Part shown: positions 39,774 to 48,436 of the stretch, piece after piece | Layout of the letters: every line of letters starts with the position of its first letter | How positions within the stretch are numbered: position 1 is the stretch's first letter | From: Phycisphaerales bacterium | GTDB lineage: Bacteria; Planctomycetota; Phycisphaerae; Phycisphaerales; UBA1924 | Direction of reading: 5' to 3' | NCBI GenBank assembly: GCA_020427395.1 | Contig: JAGQON010000003.1 | Span: 1 to 64,000 of the forward strand | Length of the DNA: 64,000 nucleotides | Notes under the pieces: model-generated | What the model saw: only the letters and a program-made list of their open reading frames with translations | What the model was told of the DNA's origin: nothing | Databases searched by the model: none | Made by a program: the position numbers and the translations under genes

Positions 39774-42700
39774 ATGACCACGGACGCGACCATGCCGCCC
39801 ATGAGCAAGGCCTACAACCCGGCCGACCACGAATCCCGCATCTGGCAGAAGTGGATCGATGCCAACGCCTTCCACGCCAACCCCGATCGGGTGCTCAATG
39901 GCGAAGCACGCCCCTACTGCGTGCTGATCCCGCCGCCCAATGTCACGGCCGCCCTGCACCTCGGGCACGCACTCAACAACTCCATCCAGGACATCCTCGT
40001 CCGCGCCCACCGCATGATGGGCTACGAAACCCTCTGGATGCCTGGCACCGACCACGCGGGCATCGCCACCCAGACCATGGTGGACAAACGCCTCAAGGAT
40101 CAGGGCAAGGACGGCATCGCGGAGTACAAGCGTAAGGAACTCGACGGCGGCAACGGGCGCGAAGAGTTCATCGGACTCGTTCAGGACTTCAAGGACGAGT
40201 TCGAAGCGCGGATCACCCACCAGCTCCAGACCATGGGCTGCTCGTGCGATTGGGACCGCCAACGCTTCACGATGGACGACATCTGCGCCCGGGCCGTCCG
40301 CGAGGCGTTCTTCCGGTTGTTCAAGGATGGGCTGATCTACCGCGGCAAGCGTCTGGTCAACTGGGACCCGGTCACCCAGACCGCGTTGGCCGACGACGAG
40401 GTGGAGATGGAGGAAGTGGACGGGCACTTCTACTACCTCCGCTACCCGCTCGTCAAAGAGATCGAGGGCGACCCCACCATCCCCGTCACCTGGGGAGAAC
40501 TCGCAACCCGCGGCTACCCCGAGGCGGAAACCCATCCCGAAGACGAGCAGGCGTGGGTCACCGTCGCGACAACCCGCCCCGAGACCTACATGGGCGATAC
40601 GGCCGTGGCCGTCAACCCCAAGGACCCCCGCGCCGGTGCCGTCCGTGGGCTGCATGTCATGCTGCCCATCGTCGGACGCGTCATCCCGATCATCGAGGAC
40701 GACTATGTGGTCCTGCCCGTCAAGTATGGCGGCGAGCCCGGCGATGCCAAAGCGGAGATGTCCACCGGCTTCCTCAAGGTCACCCCGGCCCACGACCCCA
40801 ACGACTACATGATCGGGCAGCGCCACAACCTCGATACGATCAACATCATGGCACCCGACGCGAGTATCTCCGACCAGCACGGCTGGGACCGCGAAGCCCG
40901 CGGCGAGGACGGGCATGTCTTCATCGGCAAGAGCCGCGAGGAAGCCCGCAAGCTCGTCATCCAGGAGTTCAATGCCCGCAGCGTCGCTGAAGGCTCGGAG
41001 GGATCACTCCTTGAGAAGATGGTCCCCCACCGCCACAGCGTCGGGCACTCCTACCGCAGCCATGTGCCGGTGGAGCCCTACCTGAGCGACCAGTGGTACT
41101 GCAAGGTGACCGACGACAAACTCCGCGGCAACGCCCAGCGGGCGCTGCTCCCCGAGCAGCGCACCGAGCAGTCCATCAAGGACTGGCCCGAGTCGCGCCC
41201 GAAGATGCAGACCAAGGGCAGCACCGACGGCACGATGACCTTCTACCCCTCACGCTACGCCAAGACCTACGAAACCTGGCACGACAACCTGCGTGACTGG
41301 TGTATCAGCCGCCAACTCTGGTGGGGGCATCGGATCCCGGTGTGGTCAAACTCGCACAATCCTGGAAAAGCACTCGATGATTTTCTGCAGGATTGGGAAG
41401 ACAGTCTTGGTCAAGCTTGGGAGCAAGTAGAAGACTCTGGCAAGATCGCGGCAACCGAGACCCTACCGGAAGGAGCTATTTTCGTCTGTGTACGCGACGA
41501 ACACGATACTGCTATCGTCAGTGCACTTGAGAACGCTGGTTTCCGACGCGATCCCGACGTCCTCGACACCTGGTTCTCCTCCGCCCTCTGGCCGCTGAGC
41601 ACGATGGGTTGGCCCGACGCGTCAGCCGCCAAGGATTCCTCCGGGATCGAAGACTTCGAGTCACTCCTCGCGGCCTTCAACCCGACGAGCGTGCTCACCA
41701 CCGCGCGTGAGATCATCACGCTCTGGGTCTCGCGTATGACCATGTTCAACCGGTACTTCCTTGGCGAAGAACACGCAGGCAAGGCGCCCTTCAAGGATGT
41801 CTTCATCCACGCCATGATCCAGGACGGCGAGGGACGCAAGATGTCCAAGACCCTGGGCAACGGCGTGGACCCGCTGGACATCATCGACTCGCACGGCGCC
41901 GACGCGATGCGCTTCACGCTGTGTCAGATGACGACGCAGACGCAGGATGTCCGCATGCCCGTCGAGCTCGACGAATCGACCGGCAAGAACACCTCGCCCA
42001 AGTTCGATCTCGGGCGCAACCTGTGCAACAAGCTCTGGAACGCGTCCAAGTTCGCGCTGGGCATGTTCGAGAAGGCCGAGCTCAAGGCGGGCATCCCCAT
42101 CAACCCCGAGGAGCTCTCGCTCATCGATCGGTGGATGCTCTCGCGCGTCACGCACGCGACGAACAAGGTCAACACGGCGCTCCGCAACTACATGTTCAAG
42201 GACTACGCCGACGCGATTTACGACCTGTTCTGGCGCGACTTCTGCGACTGGTACCTCGAGTCGATCAAGCCGACCATCGCCGACTCGCCCGAGCAGGCGG
42301 CCGTGCTCCGCAATGTCATCGACGCGATCCTGCGACTCATGCACCCGGTGATGCCGTTCATCACCGAGACACTGTTCGAGCGTTTCGAGCCGCTGCCTAT
42401 GCGAGAGATCGAGGGCTTCAGCATTGAGGTGACCCAGTCCAACGCGACGCTCTGCCAGTCGGGCTGGCCGACCCCCGCCGACGAGCTGCGCGATGAGGTC
42501 GCCGAGGAGGCGTACGAGCGGGTGCGCTCGCTCGTCACCACGATCCGCGAAGTGCGGGCAACGGCTCAAGTCAAGCCCAAGCGCCAGATCGTGCTGCACG
42601 CGGGAGGCGAACTCGCGGCCGACATCGCCCGCTGGTCGCCGCTGGTCGAGACGCTCGCGGGTGTCGAGGCCATCACCGCCGACGAGCCCGAGGGTCAGTC

Positions 42701-42959
42701 CGCGTCGTTCACCTTCGAGGGCAGCGAATACCGGCTCTCCAACCTTGCCGATGCGCTCGATGCGGGCGCGGAGCGCGATCGCCTTGAAAAGGAGCTGGCC
42801 ACACTCGAAAAGAGCATCGCCGGCATCAACGGACGGCTCTCGAACCCGGGCTATGTCGACAAAGCCCCGGCCCACCTCGTCGAGCAGACCCGCGCCCAGC
42901 TCGCCCAGCTCGAAAAGGACCACGCGGCCACTCAGGCCGCGCTGGAGAAGCTCGGGTGA
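39774..42959 (+). CDS. valS: Valine-tRNA ligase
   Basis: ValRS charges tRNA-Val and edits mischarged threonine. The 1061-residue protein has the class I HLGH signature (62-65, PPPNVTAALHLGHAL) and KMSKT (689-693). The large editing insertion includes TTRPETYMGD. The anticodon-binding domain and a C-terminal coiled coil (from about 990) with ERDRLEKELATLEKS complete it. It is longer than E. coli ValRS (951). Bases about 41342-41560 (residues about 523-595) look lower in GC and use different codons from their surroundings. They insert extra sequence between WGHRIPVWS and DPDVLDTWFSS. A TACACT box lies 63 bases before the ATG. Confidence 0.96.
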   Translation: MTTDATMPPMSKAYNPADHESRIWQKWIDANAFHANPDRVLNGEARPYCVLIPPPNVTAALHLGHALNNSIQDILVRAHRMMGYETLWMPGTDHAGIATQTMVDKRLKDQGKDGIAEYKRKELDGGNGREEFIGLVQDFKDEFEARITHQLQTMGCSCDWDRQRFTMDDICARAVREAFFRLFKDGLIYRGKRLVNWDPVTQTALADDEVEMEEVDGHFYYLRYPLVKEIEGDPTIPVTWGELATRGYPEAETHPEDEQAWVTVATTRPETYMGDTAVAVNPKDPRAGAVRGLHVMLPIVGRVIPIIEDDYVVLPVKYGGEPGDAKAEMSTGFLKVTPAHDPNDYMIGQRHNLDTINIMAPDASISDQHGWDREARGEDGHVFIGKSREEARKLVIQEFNARSVAEGSEGSLLEKMVPHRHSVGHSYRSHVPVEPYLSDQWYCKVTDDKLRGNAQRALLPEQRTEQSIKDWPESRPKMQTKGSTDGTMTFYPSRYAKTYETWHDNLRDWCISRQLWWGHRIPVWSNSHNPGKALDDFLQDWEDSLGQAWEQVEDSGKIAATETLPEGAIFVCVRDEHDTAIVSALENAGFRRDPDVLDTWFSSALWPLSTMGWPDASAAKDSSGIEDFESLLAAFNPTSVLTTAREIITLWVSRMTMFNRYFLGEEHAGKAPFKDVFIHAMIQDGEGRKMSKTLGNGVDPLDIIDSHGADAMRFTLCQMTTQTQDVRMPVELDESTGKNTSPKFDLGRNLCNKLWNASKFALGMFEKAELKAGIPINPEELSLIDRWMLSRVTHATNKVNTALRNYMFKDYADAIYDLFWRDFCDWYLESIKPTIADSPEQAAVLRNVIDAILRLMHPVMPFITETLFERFEPLPMREIEGFSIEVTQSNATLCQSGWPTPADELRDEVAEEAYERVRSLVTTIREVRATAQVKPKRQIVLHAGGELAADIARWSPLVETLAGVEAITADEPEGQSASFTFEGSEYRLSNLADALDAGAERDRLEKELATLEKSIAGINGRLSNPGYVDKAPAHLVEQTRAQLAQLEKDHAATQAALEKLG

Positions 42960-44005
42960 AGCGAGCGCTGACCCTGATCCTCGCATCGAGCACACTAACC
43001 GGCTGCGCGAGCACGCCATCTCGCGATCAGCATGAGCCGAGTGCGCCCCCCAGCGCCGATGTTGGTCGCTTTGTCGCAGACCGCCAGCCCTGGAGCTACA
43101 AGGGCGCTCCGGGCTGGGAGTACCACACACCCAACGCGATCATCCGCACCACCAGCACGGATCGCAAGATTCTCGAACGACTGCCGCCGTTCGTGGAGCT
43201 CTCGATCCTGCACTGCCAGTCCGAACTTGTCCGACTACCCCGCCCCGCCGAGACGATCGAGACCTACTTCTTCCAGACGCGCAGCCAGTGGGCCACGCTC
43301 ACGCAGGCCCTGATGGGTGAGCGTGCCCCAGTCTACCTCGCGATCGAGCGCGGCGGCTACTCCTACAACCACATCGGTGTCTTCTTCGATCTGGGCCCGC
43401 GTGACTCGTTCGTCATCTGCGCCCACGAGGGCTGGCACCAGTACGCCCACTCGACCTTCAAGGGCCCCCTGCCCGTCTGGCTCGACGAGGGCGTCGCGTG
43501 CGTCATGGAGGGGTTCAAGTGGGACGAGCAGTTCCCCGACCATCCCCGCTTTATGCGCTGGGCCAACACCGAACGCTTTGATCAGCTCCGCGATGCCGCG
43601 TCCACTGACTCGCTCATGCCAGTGCACATGCTGCTCACGCTGCGCCCGCAGGACCTGATGGAGCAGGGCTCCCGCAGCGGCTCCACCGAGCCCGCGGCCC
43701 TCGTCTACTACGCCCAGGTCTGGGCACTGATCCACTTCCTGCGCGAGGGTGAGGGCGGCATCTACCGCAACGCCCTCGAGCAGCTTCTGCAGGACTGCGC
43801 CGATGACAACTTCCGCGCACGCCTTGGCGACACGGACCTGCGGCAGTTCAACACCCGCCGAACCGGTGCCCAGACCCTGCTGGCATACATGCCCCAGGGC
43901 ACAACGCTGCGTCAGCTCGACAGCGAGTACCAGCGGTTCATCCGTCAGGTCGTGGGCACAGGCGGGCGCGACGCGATCGTCGCGGGCCGCTCACCGATCA
44001 GATAG
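42956..44005 (+). CDS. Lipoprotein with gluzincin-like metallopeptidase motif (DUF1570-like)
   Basis: The 349-residue product starts with a GTG overlapping the valS stop. It has a lipoprotein signal ending LTGC (C17). The zinc motif HEGWH (157-161) is followed by WLDEG with E178 as the likely third ligand. This arrangement and the Tyr/His-rich strand before it resemble DUF1570-type proteins common in planctomycetes. It is probably an envelope-anchored peptidase, but activity is inferred only. The downstream hairpin has its T-run on the other strand, so the stop of this transcript is unclear. Confidence 0.72.
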   Translation: MKRALTLILASSTLTGCASTPSRDQHEPSAPPSADVGRFVADRQPWSYKGAPGWEYHTPNAIIRTTSTDRKILERLPPFVELSILHCQSELVRLPRPAETIETYFFQTRSQWATLTQALMGERAPVYLAIERGGYSYNHIGVFFDLGPRDSFVICAHEGWHQYAHSTFKGPLPVWLDEGVACVMEGFKWDEQFPDHPRFMRWANTERFDQLRDAASTDSLMPVHMLLTLRPQDLMEQGSRSGSTEPAALVYYAQVWALIHFLREGEGGIYRNALEQLLQDCADDNFRARLGDTDLRQFNTRRTGAQTLLAYMPQGTTLRQLDSEYQRFIRQVVGTGGRDAIVAGRSPIR

Positions 44006-44014
44006 CCATCAATG

Positions 44015-44044
44015 AAAAAAGCACCCGGCGTTCCCGCCGGGTGC
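44015..44044 (-). terminator. Rho-independent terminator of the PEP-CTERM protein gene
   Basis: On the minus strand a 10-bp stem GCACCCGGCG/CGCCGGGTGC with a 4-base loop is followed by six T residues (44020-44015). It sits about 45 bases after the gene's stop. Confidence 0.88.
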
Positions 44045-44087
44045 AGTCCAACCTCATGGGTTGTGGATGAAGGCTCGTGCTGATCAA

Positions 44088-44795
44088 TCAACGGCGGCGG
44101 CGTGCCACGCCCAGACCACCCAGACCCAGCAGGGCCAGAGAGCCCGGCGCGGGGATGACGGTGTAGCTGAGGAACTGACCCGCGACAGACTGGTTGCCCC
44201 AGTCGTCGGTCGCGAAGTCGCTGCGGCTCAGGTGATCGACACCGGGATCGAACCCGCCGCCGGTCGAGACGACATCGAAGGTGAAGGAATCACCGACGCT
44301 CAGACCGAGGTCGGCCAGCGAGATCGCGAAGATCTGGTGACCCGAGGCGTGCTGCGAGTCATCGCTGCTGGCGATGTTCGCGTTGGTGTTCCACGCGCCG
44401 CCGTCCCAGTCCCAGACCTGCCCACCGATACCCGAGCCGCCATCGTCCGCCCAGGTCGCGACCCAGTGGGTAATGGTCTGTCCGCCCCAGTCGATGTTGC
44501 GCCCCCAGCCGTTGCCAGTGTCACCCGCGTTGACGCCGGTGTTGATGCCAAGGGCGTACTTGCCCCATGCGGTCGCGTCGAGGTCGCCAACGAGTTGGAT
44601 ATCGACATACAGGTTGTTCATGTCGTTGGTGATCTCGACCGATGCGATGTCGAGGTGGCTGAAGCCCTGGCTGTAGAAGAAGTCATGGACATCGCCGCCA
44701 GCGACATGGCTGCCGGTGTTGTCGCCGTAGACATCGGCCGACGCAGCGCCGGCGAGCATCGCGATCATGGCGATACCAAAGGTTGTCTTGTTCAT
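44088..44795 (-). CDS. Secreted protein with PEP-CTERM-like sorting signal
   Basis: The 235-residue protein has a signal peptide (MNKTTFGIAMIAMLAGAASA), a Gly/Asp/Trp-rich beta-type body and a C-terminal signal: VIPAPGSLALLGLGGLG then ARRRR. This is a variant of the PEP-CTERM signal processed by exosortase, with IPAPG in place of VPEP, as often seen in Phycisphaerae. The body has calcium-binding-like Asp/Gly repeats but no named domain. It is probably exported and surface-anchored. It has its own promoter and terminator. Confidence 0.85.
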   Translation of the reverse strand: MNKTTFGIAMIAMLAGAASADVYGDNTGSHVAGGDVHDFFYSQGFSHLDIASVEITNDMNNLYVDIQLVGDLDATAWGKYALGINTGVNAGDTGNGWGRNIDWGGQTITHWVATWADDGGSGIGGQVWDWDGGAWNTNANIASSDDSQHASGHQIFAISLADLGLSVGDSFTFDVVSTGGGFDPGVDHLSRSDFATDDWGNQSVAGQFLSYTVIPAPGSLALLGLGGLGVARRRR

Positions 44796-44881
44796 TACTC
44801 GTCTCTCCGTGTGTGTACGCTCAGTTCGATGAAGGGCATCGACAGTGATCCCCGCATCAAAAACGGTTCTGTTCCGCCCAA

Positions 44882-44910
44882 AGCGTACACGAAAGAGATT
44901 GCCGAAACAA
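44882..44910 (-). promoter_or_regulatory. Candidate promoter of the PEP-CTERM protein gene
   Basis: On the minus strand TTGTTT (44910-44905) and TACGCT (44887-44882) are 17 bases apart, giving a leader of about 80 bases. The -10 is a weak match. Confidence 0.45.
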
Positions 44911-44933
44911 CGATTTTCGAGCTTTCAATGCTC

Positions 44934-44954
44934 AAAAAAGCCCCGTTTCAGGGC
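44934..44954 (-). terminator. Probable terminator of the ftsI operon
   Basis: On the minus strand a short stem GCCC...GGGC (44954-44940) is followed by six T residues (44939-44934), about 28 bases after the ftsI stop. The stem is short, so efficiency is uncertain. Confidence 0.6.
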
Positions 44955-44981
44955 AGAAAATCCACGAAAGCCAGCAGCATC

Positions 44982-47021
44982 TCAATGGTTTGTGTTCGGA
45001 CTTTGATCGATATCAGAAGGCACATTGAGATACGGCAGCGTATCTTCAACGATCCGGCGAACAACCGGCCCGGCGACCCATGAACCGTAATGATGGCGGT
45101 CATCGACTCGCTCAGGTCCGATATCATCGAGCACCACAAGCACCACGATCTGGGGATCGCTTGCAGGGGCGGCCACGATAAAGCTCGAGTGGTGCTGCTT
45201 CTCAAAGTAGGCCCGTCCGCCACGAGGTGGCAGGAGCCCCTTCTCAGGAGGGACCATGGCGATCAGCGAGGTCCCCGACTTGCCAAACATCGTGTACCGC
45301 GGCAAGGGAAGATCAGGGTACTGCCGCTGCATCGTCGCATCCATCCGCTCGGCGACGGTTGTCATGGGCTTGATCGTCCGCTGCGCTGCCTCCGCTTTGA
45401 AGACCCGCTTCACAATGGCTGGCTCGCTCAGCATCCCGCGTTTGTTTTCGTCCCCCACCGCCGTCAGGCGAATCTCGGGGAGTGTGCCGGCGAGCTCGCC
45501 CTGACGGGCAAAGACACTGAACGCGCGGGCCATCTGGATCGGGGTTACCGAAACCTCGTAGCCCATGCCGACCGAGGTCTGGGTGTAGTTAGTCCAGTTC
45601 TTCTGCGAAGTGACGATGCCTGAAGCCTCGCCGCCGAGACCGATGCCAGTGGGCGATCCGAAACCAAGGTCGCGGATCATGTCGTGCAGGTCCTCAAAGC
45701 TCAGGCGTTGAGTCGCCTGGTACATGCCGATGTTGGAGGAGTACCTGATCACCGCGTCCCAGTTGTTCAGGTCGCTGTAGGTGTACACATCCTCGATGCG
45801 TCGCCCGTAATCGGTGAAGATGGCCTTCTGCTTGATGTCGAGCACCTCGTCGTCGGGGAGCAATCCCTGCGACTTGGCGAGTGTCCAAGCGAACGGCTTG
45901 AAGGTCGAACCCGGTTCATAGACATCCTCGAGCACGCGGTTGTGCGCCAGCGCCGGCTCGACTTCGCGCATCGGATCATCGCGAAGTACGCGATACCGTG
46001 GCTGCTCATCAACCGGAGGCATCATCGTTCGCGGCTGACCCGACTCGGGGTCCCACCAGGGGACCTCTGCGAGCCCGGGGATCTCCCGCAGCTCGTCGGC
46101 CATTGCCAGGATCTCGCCCGTGTGGGGGTTGATCACGATCGCCCTACCGCCCGCGGCGTCGGCCTGAGCCATACCCCAGTGCAGGTGGTCTTTCACAATT
46201 CGCTGGATCTCCAGATCGATGCTCAGGCGGACATCTTGCCCTTTGTTCGCGTCGACCCAGGCGCCTCGCTCGATCCACAGCGGACGCCCCTTGGCATCGC
46301 GAACATAGGTCAGCGAGCCGTCCTCGCCCTCGAGTCGCTCGTTGAAGAGCTTCTCGGCCCCGAGGACACCAGAACGATTCGTGGCATCCTCGGCGAACGC
46401 GACCTTGCCGACGATCGAGCCCATGAGATTCGCGCTGGTTTGCTCGCGGACCGGATCGTGCTCGATGCTGATCGCGGGGAGCTTGCCCTTGGACTTGAGC
46501 TCACGCAGCTTCTGGGTCTGCTCCTGATTGAGTGTCTCCCCGACTCGCAGATATCGTGAGAAGCTGGGCCTGTCGTCGCTAGGCGGCATCGCCGCGATCT
46601 GCTCGTTGCGGACGAGTTTCTGGATGATCTCAGGAGCAAACTGATCCGGCGGTGTGGTGAGCACGCCCGCGAGCGCAACGATCTGCTGATCGAGCAGCGT
46701 CGGGTCCTGCTTCATCACCTGGCGAAGTCCCTCTGGATCGACCACGACGCGATAGCCCATGCGCGTCGTCGCGAGCGTGCGACCTCGCCGGTCGAGGAGG
46801 TCGCCGCGTGTTGCGCCCATCGAGCCGGTGCTCGTGCGGGACTCGACGAAGGATCGCAGGTTCTCGCTGGGTGCAACCTGAAGTTGCAGCACCCTCCCGA
46901 GCACAACGACGAGCGCGACGATGACCCCGATACGCAGGAGCCACGCGAGCTGGATCCCACGGGGATCGATCTGGCGTTGCGCGGGCATGGGTGTCATCAG
47001 GGCATCGCGTTCGCTTCGCAT
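44982..47021 (-). CDS. ftsI: Penicillin-binding protein 2/3, FtsI-like transpeptidase
   Basis: FtsI cross-links septal peptidoglycan. The 679-residue protein has an N-terminal transmembrane helix (about 24-44), a dimerisation domain with TRGDLLDRRGRTLA, and the transpeptidase domain. Active-site motifs are S372-T-F-K375 (PGSTFKP), S428-S-N430 and K581-S-G-T (KSG rather than KTG). It is the last gene of a reduced dcw-like cluster read as rsmH, LysM protein, FtsL-like, ftsI. This agrees with binary fission and peptidoglycan in Phycisphaerae. The first 20 residues and the exact start are uncertain; an ATG at 46997 is an option. Confidence 0.9.
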   Translation of the reverse strand: MRSERDALMTPMPAQRQIDPRGIQLAWLLRIGVIVALVVVLGRVLQLQVAPSENLRSFVESRTSTGSMGATRGDLLDRRGRTLATTRMGYRVVVDPEGLRQVMKQDPTLLDQQIVALAGVLTTPPDQFAPEIIQKLVRNEQIAAMPPSDDRPSFSRYLRVGETLNQEQTQKLRELKSKGKLPAISIEHDPVREQTSANLMGSIVGKVAFAEDATNRSGVLGAEKLFNERLEGEDGSLTYVRDAKGRPLWIERGAWVDANKGQDVRLSIDLEIQRIVKDHLHWGMAQADAAGGRAIVINPHTGEILAMADELREIPGLAEVPWWDPESGQPRTMMPPVDEQPRYRVLRDDPMREVEPALAHNRVLEDVYEPGSTFKPFAWTLAKSQGLLPDDEVLDIKQKAIFTDYGRRIEDVYTYSDLNNWDAVIRYSSNIGMYQATQRLSFEDLHDMIRDLGFGSPTGIGLGGEASGIVTSQKNWTNYTQTSVGMGYEVSVTPIQMARAFSVFARQGELAGTLPEIRLTAVGDENKRGMLSEPAIVKRVFKAEAAQRTIKPMTTVAERMDATMQRQYPDLPLPRYTMFGKSGTSLIAMVPPEKGLLPPRGGRAYFEKQHHSSFIVAAPASDPQIVVLVVLDDIGPERVDDRHHYGSWVAGPVVRRIVEDTLPYLNVPSDIDQSPNTNH

Positions 47022-47063
47022 GGTTCGGCTTTCACAGGGAGGGCGGAGTGTGCAAGGTGTGGA

Positions 47064-47498
47064 TCATTCGCGAACAAAGACGACGCGTGTGCCGTCTTCG
47101 AGCGTGAACACGACGGTCCCGTCGGACTCGTCCTGACGCGTGACATCATGCTGACCGCTCACCTGCTCATCGGGTAGATCGTGCGGGATCTCGATGCGCT
47201 CTGCCGTCGGGGCCTCGATGGTCGACTCGAGAACACGCTGGGCCAGCTCGATCTTGGCGGGCGTGGTCGAGGCGGGCTTGAAGCTGCCCCGATCGTCGAT
47301 CATCGCGTGAACGCGCTGGGGCGTGCAGGACTTGGCGATCATCGTGCGGATCTCGCCCGCCTGCTCGTCGAGGCGGCGGATGCTGTGACGCGACTCGGCC
47401 ATCTCGTGCACCGACTGCAGCCGCGACTGGCGAACAGACAGCACGCCGATGCCGGAGGCGCCGAAGACCAAGATGAGCACAACGAGTTTGGCGAACAC
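47064..47498 (-). CDS. FtsL-like bitopic cell-division protein
   Basis: The 144-residue protein has one N-terminal membrane helix (LVVLILVFGASGIGVLSV) and then a coiled coil with heptad-like spacing (RQSRLQSVHEMAESRHSIRRLDEQAGEIRTM is helical throughout, residues 23-53). A short beta-rich tail follows. FtsL sequences are poorly conserved; the call rests on topology and on its place directly before ftsI, which is the usual position between rsmH and ftsI. Confidence 0.6.
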   Translation of the reverse strand: MFAKLVVLILVFGASGIGVLSVRQSRLQSVHEMAESRHSIRRLDEQAGEIRTMIAKSCTPQRVHAMIDDRGSFKPASTTPAKIELAQRVLESTIEAPTAERIEIPHDLPDEQVSGQHDVTRQDESDGTVVFTLEDGTRVVFVRE

Positions 47499-47537
47499 AG
47501 CGGGTTCCGATCGGGGCTCGGGGCGGTGCCCCTCGGG

Positions 47538-48314
47538 TCACTTGGCGGGGATCTTGAGCGTCATGCCGACAAAGATGGTGTCGGCGCTCTCGAGTTCATT
47601 GAGCTTGACGATCTCGCCCGCTCGCTTTGAGGTCCCCAGCAGCTTGTACGCGATCTCGCCGAGTGTGTCGCCGCTCTTGACGGTATAGGTCCGTGTGCCT
47701 GCGTCGCTGCTCTTCTTGGTCGTCGAATCACGCGAGCCGAGCGTCAGGATCCTCGCATCGCCTGGAAGCTTGAGCTTCATGCCCACCTGCAGGACCAGGT
47801 CCGGCCCGAGCAGGTCCGCGTTGAGCGCCTCGATCTCCTGCCAGCGATCACCGTTGCCGAGATAGCGGCGAGCGATGCCGATGAGCGTGTCGCCCGACTT
47901 GACGGTGTATACCTCGTGCTTCGGCTCAGGGAGCTTCGTGATCGGCTCGGGCTGCTTCTGCTCGGGCGTGTTCTTGCGGTAGACCGCGGCCTCGGGCAGA
48001 TCGATACTCTCGACATACTCAATCGCATCATCGAGAATCGAACGCGGGTTCTTGCTGCTGATAATCACCGGCTGGTGCTCGGGAACCTCAACCGATGTCG
48101 GATTCTGCGCAATGGGACGCTGGAAGGCGTTGCCGATCGCCTGGCTCTCGCGAGCCCCCAGCGACGCGATCGGGGTCTGCGTCTCTGAATCACCGCGACC
48201 GATCGTGTCGAGCGACATCTGCTGGGCCTTGGAGAAATGATCGCTCACGAGCACGCCGACGACGAGCACGAGCACGAATCCGATGATGAGTGCGAGCTTG
48301 CTTTCTTTGGTCAC
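47538..48314 (-). CDS. Membrane-anchored protein with two LysM domains
   Basis: The 258-residue protein has an N-terminal membrane helix (LALIIGFVLVLVVGVLV), about 110 residues of low-complexity linker, and two LysM domains. These are HEVYTVKSGDTLIGIARRYLG (about 132-182) and TYTVKSGDTLGEIAYKLLG (about 208-256). LysM binds peptidoglycan. It sits between rsmH and the ftsL-like gene, so it is probably part of division or wall metabolism. No hydrolase domain is attached. Confidence 0.88.
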   Translation of the reverse strand: MTKESKLALIIGFVLVLVVGVLVSDHFSKAQQMSLDTIGRGDSETQTPIASLGARESQAIGNAFQRPIAQNPTSVEVPEHQPVIISSKNPRSILDDAIEYVESIDLPEAAVYRKNTPEQKQPEPITKLPEPKHEVYTVKSGDTLIGIARRYLGNGDRWQEIEALNADLLGPDLVLQVGMKLKLPGDARILTLGSRDSTTKKSSDAGTRTYTVKSGDTLGEIAYKLLGTSKRAGEIVKLNELESADTIFVGMTLKIPAK

Positions 48315-48436
48315 AGCCGCTTCCTTGCCGGGTGAGAACGCAGTTGAGTGAGCGTAGAGCCGATCCTTGGCCTCGCTCGTTCAGAAATGATGAAGACGAT
48401 GAGCACGCTCTCACGCGCCGATCGGTATTGGGCGAA

